A DNA stretch of 64,000 nt from Haematococcus lacustris (taxonomy: Eukaryota > Chlorophyta > Chlorophyceae > Chlamydomonadales > Haematococcaceae): NCBI GenBank assembly GCA_030144725.1, contig JASKMD010000014.1, forward strand, positions 7,342,284 through 7,406,283. The letters run 5' to 3'. The notes beneath the pieces were generated by a model. The model worked only from the letters and a program-made list of their open reading frames with translations, made no database searches and was not told the origin of the DNA. Made by a program: the position numbers and the translations under genes. Below are positions 58,835 through 64,000 of this stretch, piece by piece. How positions within the stretch are numbered: the stretch's first letter is position 1; the number at the start of each line of letters is the position of its first letter.

Positions 58835-60835
58835 ACTGACACCAGCGACTCTGGCTCAGATGACAGTGGGAGTCAAGACAGAACCAGCAAAAGCAGCAGC
58901 AGCAGCGCACCTGGTTCCAGTGCACAACATCCTAGGTCCAGGCCTATAGATTGGAGAGTCATACAAGATGACAGTGACAGCGGTCAGTCTGACGATGAGG
59001 ACAGCAAGAGTCAGGTCAGACGCAATCTGTTTGGTGGATCAGCCAGCAGCAGAGGCAGCGGCATTCTTGCACAACCCAGCCACTCTACAGTTGTCAGCAG
59101 TCAGCCTTCTGGCATAGGCAGGTACATACTTCAGCCTGCACCTGCTCCCCTGCCTGCACCTGCTCCCTCTGCACCACATGCTCCCCCTGCTGCCCCCGCA
59201 CCACGTCGCAACCCACCAAGGGAACGACTACCACCTCACCGGCTCAGGCACTTGTCTCTGCATGCCACATCCACGTCCACCTACCATGACTCTCCATCAG
59301 TCAGTGAGGCTTTGTCAGGGCCACAGGCTGACATGTGGCGTGAGGCCATGCGCTCTGAGCTTGAGTCATTGCATGCTAACCAGACATGGTGTTTGACTGA
59401 GAGGCCCAGTGGTGCACGTGTCTTGCCCACTAAGTGGGTACTAAAGATAAAGCGTGATGCTGCAGGAGACATTGAGCGTTTCAAGGCCCGACTGGTAGCC
59501 AAAGGCTTTCTGCAAGTGTCAGGTGTGGATGTCGGTGATGTGTATGCACCTGTCAGCAAGCATACCACACTGCGCACAATCCTAGCCAAAGCGGCAGCCG
59601 AGAACATGGAGATTCATCAGCTTGACTTTGAGACAGCCTTTTTGAATGGCAAGCTTGAAGAGCATGAGGTCATCTATGTGCAGCAGCCAGAGGGCTTTGA
59701 GGAGGGCAGCAGTAACACAGTGTGTCGCCTGCAAAAGGCTCTGTATGGTCTGAGGCAGGCACCCAGGGCATGGCATGCACGCCTCTGTGAGGAGTTACTT
59801 GCCATAGGGTTCGAGGCTTCCCAGGCAGATCCTACTTTGTTCACCCTGCAGTTGCCATCAGGCCCAGTCTACCTGCTGGTCTATGTGGATGACTGCCTGC
59901 TGTGTACTCAGCAGGGGGACACTGCAGGCCTGGCACATGTCAAGCAGCAACTCGCCTCTGTCTTCAACATCAAAGACATGGGCGACACCAGGTGGTTCCT
60001 GGGAATGCAAATCACCAGGAACAGGGCAGAGGGCACTATCATGCTTGACCAGCGACAATTCATCAATGAGCTGGTTACCACACACAGCATGTCATCCTCA
60101 CACAGCAAGGCAGTGCCTATGGCACCAGCCATTAAGCTAGTCAGGGAGGGAGACCCACTTGACACCTCAGTGCACCATTACAGCGCCTTGGTAGGTAGCC
60201 TGTTGTACCTCACATGCTGCACACGCCCAGACATTGCTTTTGCAGTTGGTGCTCTGGCAAGGCACATGTCATCACCCACCAAGCAGCACTGGGCAGCCGC
60301 ATGCAACGTGTTGAGCTACCTGAAGGGCACATGTGACCATGGACTGCTGTTTGGGGGTGTCACAGGACTACAGGGCTTTTCTGACTCAGACTATGCTGGT
60401 GACAAAGACACCGCCAGAAGCACTACAGGATACTTGTTTACTCTCAATGGCGGTGCAATCAGCTGGTCCAGCCGCCTGCAACCCACAGTGGCACTATCAA
60501 CAGCTGAAGCCGAATACATGGCAGCATCTAATGCAGCTAAAGAGGCACTGTGGCTCAGGAAGCTGATGAGGGATCTGCAGCTAGACGCCAGCTGTGTCAC
60601 CATAGGGTGTGACAACCAGGCAGCTCTGCAGCTTCTTCACAATCCCATGGCCACCTCACGAGCAAAGCACATTGATGTGCATCACCATTTTGTTAGGGAA
60701 CGCATTACCAGGGGGGAGGTTGCTTTCTACTACTGTCACACAAGCAGCATGATGGCAGACCTCCTCACCAAGCCTCTCGCAGCTGTCAAGTTTGATTGGG
60801 GCAAGCAAGGGTGTGGGGTATACAGCTCAGCTTAA
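56069..60835 (+). CDS. Copia gag-pol polyprotein, intact, 1,588 residues
   Basis: Uninterrupted from the first ATG (56069) to TAA. Order: gag (DNYQFWQIRVKYALIE, UBN2 type); CCHC zinc knuckle CHFCNKEGHIMAEC from residue 288; aspartic protease FIDSGAS with D393; GAG-pre-integrase WHERLGHAS; integrase with D642, D705 and E741 (DD35E), then a glutamine run (about 910-925); reverse transcriptase with YVDD at 1272; RNase H (SDSDYAGDKD, STAEAEYMA, DNQAAL). Protease-integrase-RT-RNase H is the copia order. In the family this protein is cleaved in virus-like particles, makes cDNA and inserts it. All catalytic residues I can check are present and there is no frameshift, so this copy may be active. Gag and pol are in one frame, so the gag excess needed for particles must arise another way. 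Confidence 0.97.
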
Positions 60836-61014
60836 GCTAGGCACAGGCACACATGCCTGAAACAGCCTAGTGTATCCAGCCTGTTTGTGTTTCAGGACTG
60901 GAAGCTTGGTGAAGCACAGGTTTGCATACCTGAGACAGCTTTTCTGCAGTTGTTTGATGCAGTTGTTTTGATATAGCAGTTGTGCAGACTCTTGGCCTAA
61001 GTACTGAGTGGGAG

Positions 61015-61278
61015 TGTTGTGAACATGTCCGGGTGCAAAAGATATTGAGCACCGGAAGTGTGAGACATGTTTGACAGCACTCAGGGCTGCAGAGTGAGAG
61101 AGTGAGACTGTCCGTCTTAAGGCAGTTAGAGGGGCAGACCTCGGCACCCTAAGCTGAGTGCCGCGTCTGTCCCTACGCTCTCTACAGGTAGGCACTGAGC
61201 AGTGTGCTTAGTGCCGTCAGCAGTTAGTTATGTAAGAACCCTAAGCTGAGTGCCGCGTCTGTCCCTACGCTCTCTACA
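61015..61278 (+). repeat. 3' LTR of the copia element
   Basis: 264 bp, identical to the 5' LTR except for one base near its end. It is followed by CCGTACTGA and then the right 118-bp repeat. Confidence 0.96.
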
Positions 61279-61287
61279 CCGTACTGA

Positions 61288-61405
61288 ACCGTACTGAACC
61301 GTATTTGGAAACACTGACCACAGCCTCAGCCAGAGCCAAGTCAGGCGCAGGCGTAGCTGTAGGCAGAGCTGAACCGTATTTGAAACCGTATTTGGATCAC
61401 GGATC
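61288..61405. repeat. 118-bp direct repeat flanking the copia element, right copy
   Basis: Identical to 55,599-55,716. Separated from the 3' LTR by nine bases (CCGTACTGA) that duplicate the repeat's own beginning. Confidence 0.97.
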
Positions 61406-61710
61406 AGACACAGCATTCTTAGCGAAAATGAGCTGACGAACGGTGCAACGACCACTTTCGACTTTCGACACTTTCGACTAGCCTGTCACATGTGCTGTTT
61501 TTGTTCGACGCGCTGCATACATCCGCGCGATGAACATCAACAGGGACGATTATCTCGTATTTAACGGTGCGCATACGTGGAGCTATTAGACTGGGCCTAA
61601 TATGACCTCACCAGTTCAGCAGGGCACGTCGCGGGGCGGACCAGCTGGCTACGCACCCTTGCAGCGAACAACGCGTTCCGAGCTATGTCACGGGACAGAG
61701 CCTGACGCAG
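61406..61710. other. Upstream region of the bHLH gene
   Basis: AT-richer than the gene body. Contains three spaced TTTCGAC motifs (61,456-61,480). An ATG at 61,531 opens a 20-codon frame (MNINRDDYLVFNG) that may be the first exon, since a donor-like CATAC|GTGGAG after it would fit the phase of the next exon, but that donor is weak. Confidence 0.35.
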
Positions 61711-64000
61711 CACGGATGCTGCGATTGCCGCGATTGCAGATAAGGAGCTGCAGGTGCTTCTGCACAAAGTAGCTAGTGAAGACATTTTGGGCGCGTCCAT
61801 CGGGGACCTATTCTCCGGAGACATCCCACTACAGTTCCGGCCACCTGAAGCGCTAGCGGTAAGATACGATGCAAATGACAGCTTGCAGTCGCCAACCCTT
61901 CGCAAGTGCCTGTTTCTCGTGCCACAGACCTCGTCGCCAATGCGGCTGCCCGAGTTGAGCTCAGCCATGGAATTGGTACCGCACGTGGCTCCTGCTCCAA
62001 TGTACCCTCCGCCACCGCCCTCCAATTATTCTGGGGGCTATCCCGGGCTAGCGCTGCCTGGGCCTACTCCCTCCCGCCCCTACCGAGGTAGTCAGGCTGA
62101 GGCATGTGCTCTACTCTGCTCTATGCCCTTACTATGCTTGCAAACCCTGGTGCGCAGTGAATCAAGAGAAGCCACAGATCAGCCACTCTACAGTGGAAAA
62201 GCAACGGCGCGACCGCATCAATTCCCTCATTGATGAGGTGGGTCCCTGTTACACAGCTTGCACTTGTGACTGAGCAGTCGATGCAGTGCATAAAAACGCT
62301 TGTAAGTGTTATCAAGTGTCAAACTGCACGCTACGGCGCCCAAGAGCATGGACACCATCCTGGCCATAGCGTGCCACTTAACAATGGAACAACTGAACTC
62401 TATCATGAGTGCATGTTTAGATACATGGATGCATGCATGGATGCATGGGTGGACCACCTGTTAGCTGCGAGAGCTGGTGCCCCCTCAAAAGGGCAGCCAG
62501 GCAGCGCCCTCCACTGCTGGACTGAACGCAAAGGATGCGGCGGCGGCAGCAGAGGCGCGCAGACCCAAGCATGTGGTGCTTGCGGACACCATCGCTCTGC
62601 TCAAGCAGCTGCACCTGCACAGGGTAGGGGGGAGGTAGGAGGAGGGGGAGAAGGGTGGGGGGGGAAAGGGACAGGAAAGGAGGAGGGAGGAGAGGAGGAG
62701 GGAGGAGAGGGGAGAGGGGGAGGGGAGAGAGGAGGAGAAGGGGAATTGAAGGAGAGGGTTGGGGGAAGGTTGATGACTGGGGAGGGGGTACTCAGAGGGT
62801 GGGAGTGGAGGGAGGGATGGGTGGGCCATGCGCTGGGGTGCAGGGTAAGGTGTAGGCTAGGCACACTGCCCCTCTCCTCCCTGCCCTCGGCACTCGCACT
62901 CCAGTGTAAACGCTCCTGACAGTGGTGGCATCAGCAAGGCCAGCTGGATGCAGTTCAGCACAATGTCCTGTTCCTGTTTGGCACAGATCAACTCACACCA
63001 CACCCCATGTTATGAAAACCACGTTGAAACCTTGCCCCCAAAGCCAACCTCAACAAACCTCACCTTGAAACCCACCCATGACCCCACACCTGCCCCTGCC
63101 CCTGCCCCTGCCCCTGCTCTTGGCCCTGACCCTTTTGCACTCATGGCCCTGCAGGGGTCCTTGTCCCTGGCCTCTCCCCCCGCTGCCCCCTGGCCCAATG
63201 GAGCAGGTGCCGGTGCAGCCCACATGCCGCCCCTCAGCCTCCAGCACAGCCTGCTGCCCGGCCAGCCAGCCTTTGCCCAGCAGGCTGTGGGCCTTGCAGG
63301 CATGGGCCTTCAAGGGCTGGGCCAGGGGCTGGGGCTGGGCGCTCAAGCCAGCCTGGTAGGGCCTGCGTCCCACTCAACCGCTTTCCTAGGCTCAAGCCCT
63401 GCCTGCCTGCCTGAGTGCCCGCCCCCTTGTCCCCGGGCAGCAGCCCCCAGCACCACCTCCACAGCCCCCTCCCCCCGGGCCCAGGGCCCCCCCTCCAACT
63501 CAGGCTCCATCTCACTTGACGCTTCCCTGGCTAAGGCGGCCGACCCAGCTGGCCTGCGGCCCAACACCCCAGGCCCAGGGCCCTGCCCCTTTCCCCGAGC
63601 TGCCAGCGGGTCAGGCGCCCAGGGGGAGGCAGCGGGGGGAGGGAGGCGGCAGGGGGGCCGCGCCTGCAGTTCAGGCACTGGGGCGGGCAGCTGGCCAGGG
63701 GAGGAGCTGCCGGGCCCTAGGCCTCTGCTGCCGCTGCCCATGGCCCTGGACCCTACCAGCCACCCCGACCCCAGCACTTGTGCAGCGGCAGGGGCGCGGG
63801 GCCCTTGGGCGGTGCCACCTGCACCCCAGCCCCTGTCCACCTGTTGCTTGGGCGGGGCAGGTCTGCCAGCACGGCAGTCTGGGGGGGTCAGTGGCAGCAG
63901 CAGCGAGCCGGCTGCCTGGGCTGGGCAGCAGAGGGAGGTGGGGGACGAGGTGGGGGCGGGGGGCAATGTGCTGGGCACTTCCCATGGCAGCGGGTCACAC
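61711..64000 (+). CDS. bHLH transcription factor (both gene ends uncertain; 3' end off the window)
   Basis: Exons about 61711-61858, 61928-62087, 62158-62237, 62465-62623, and about 62987 to the window end, with consistent phases (0, 1, 0, 0). The third exon carries the basic region and helix 1 (HSTVEKQRRDRINSLIDE). The H...E..RR/R pattern is the E-box-binding type. The fourth gives the loop and helix 2 (LRELVPP, then about 25 alanine-rich residues, then PKHVVLADTIALLKQL). The unusually long loop is visible directly. The N-terminal part has ADKELQVLLHKVASEDILG and a proline-rich stretch. The last exon is open for 338 codons and rich in A, G, P and S, as in activation or disordered regions. 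Known family role: dimeric nuclear DNA-binding regulator. The start codon is not found, since an in-frame TGA lies just upstream of the first exon. Confidence 0.85.

Larger units (their letters stand above)
55717..61278 (+). mobile_element. Ty1/copia LTR retrotransposon, full length, young
   Basis: A 5,562-bp element with 264-bp LTRs, one long gag-pol frame, a primer-binding-site candidate (TGGGCCCACG at 55,987, six bases after the LTR) and a purine-rich tract (GAGTGGGAG) just before the 3' LTR. The LTRs differ at one position (GCTCACTACA versus GCTCTCTACA at their 3' ends). No 5-bp target duplication is visible: the left flank ends GGATC and the right begins CCGTA. Confidence 0.96.

Overview
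The window is nuclear DNA of a GC-rich green alga. The order Chlamydomonadales is likely. A Haematococcus-like species is my guess from the CAG/CTG runs, the short-unit arrays filling introns and the TGTAA motif near gene ends; no rRNA or organelle marker confirms it. All recognisable genes are eukaryotic and intron-rich. I assembled them by hand by joining exons whose splice sites and codon phases agree. Most long open frames here are simple-sequence artefacts.

Layout. 1-17,385: a macrosatellite of about 3.07-3.17 kb units, five full and one truncated, running off the left edge. 18,547-32,748 (minus): a roughly 15-exon gene for a protein of about 1,850 residues that matches the C-terminal half of CHD6-9/Kismet remodelers (SANT-SLIDE region plus a later LPVWW module) but has no ATPase. 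Almost every intron carries its own tandem array. 33.7-37.2 kb: small DNA transposons, including a 451-bp hAT MITE with a perfect 8-bp target duplication and a 744-bp hAT-like element nested in a second TIR element; an unrecognised minus-strand gene lies here. 37,375-38,696 (plus): a VPS55 endosomal sorting protein. 38.8-43.2 kb: mostly diverged repeats with one likely orphan exon.

43,185-51,059 (minus): a complete nine-exon wax-synthase-like MBOAT acyltransferase of 502 residues. Its second intron holds about 1.8 kb of (GGGGT)n split by a 1,460-bp hAT transposon with exact TIRs and TSD, carrying a truncated two-exon transposase. 51,349-52,087 (plus): a decayed C-terminal piece of a Fanzor (eukaryotic TnpB) nuclease. 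53.9-55.1 kb: a Q-rich open frame of unknown function. 55,717-61,278: an intact, young Ty1/copia retrotransposon flanked by 118-bp identical direct repeats instead of a short TSD. 61,711-64,000: a bHLH transcription factor gene leaving the window on the right.

The genes do not form a pathway. The shared theme is ordinary chromatin, trafficking, lipid and regulatory genes whose introns have been inflated by satellites and transposons of at least four classes.
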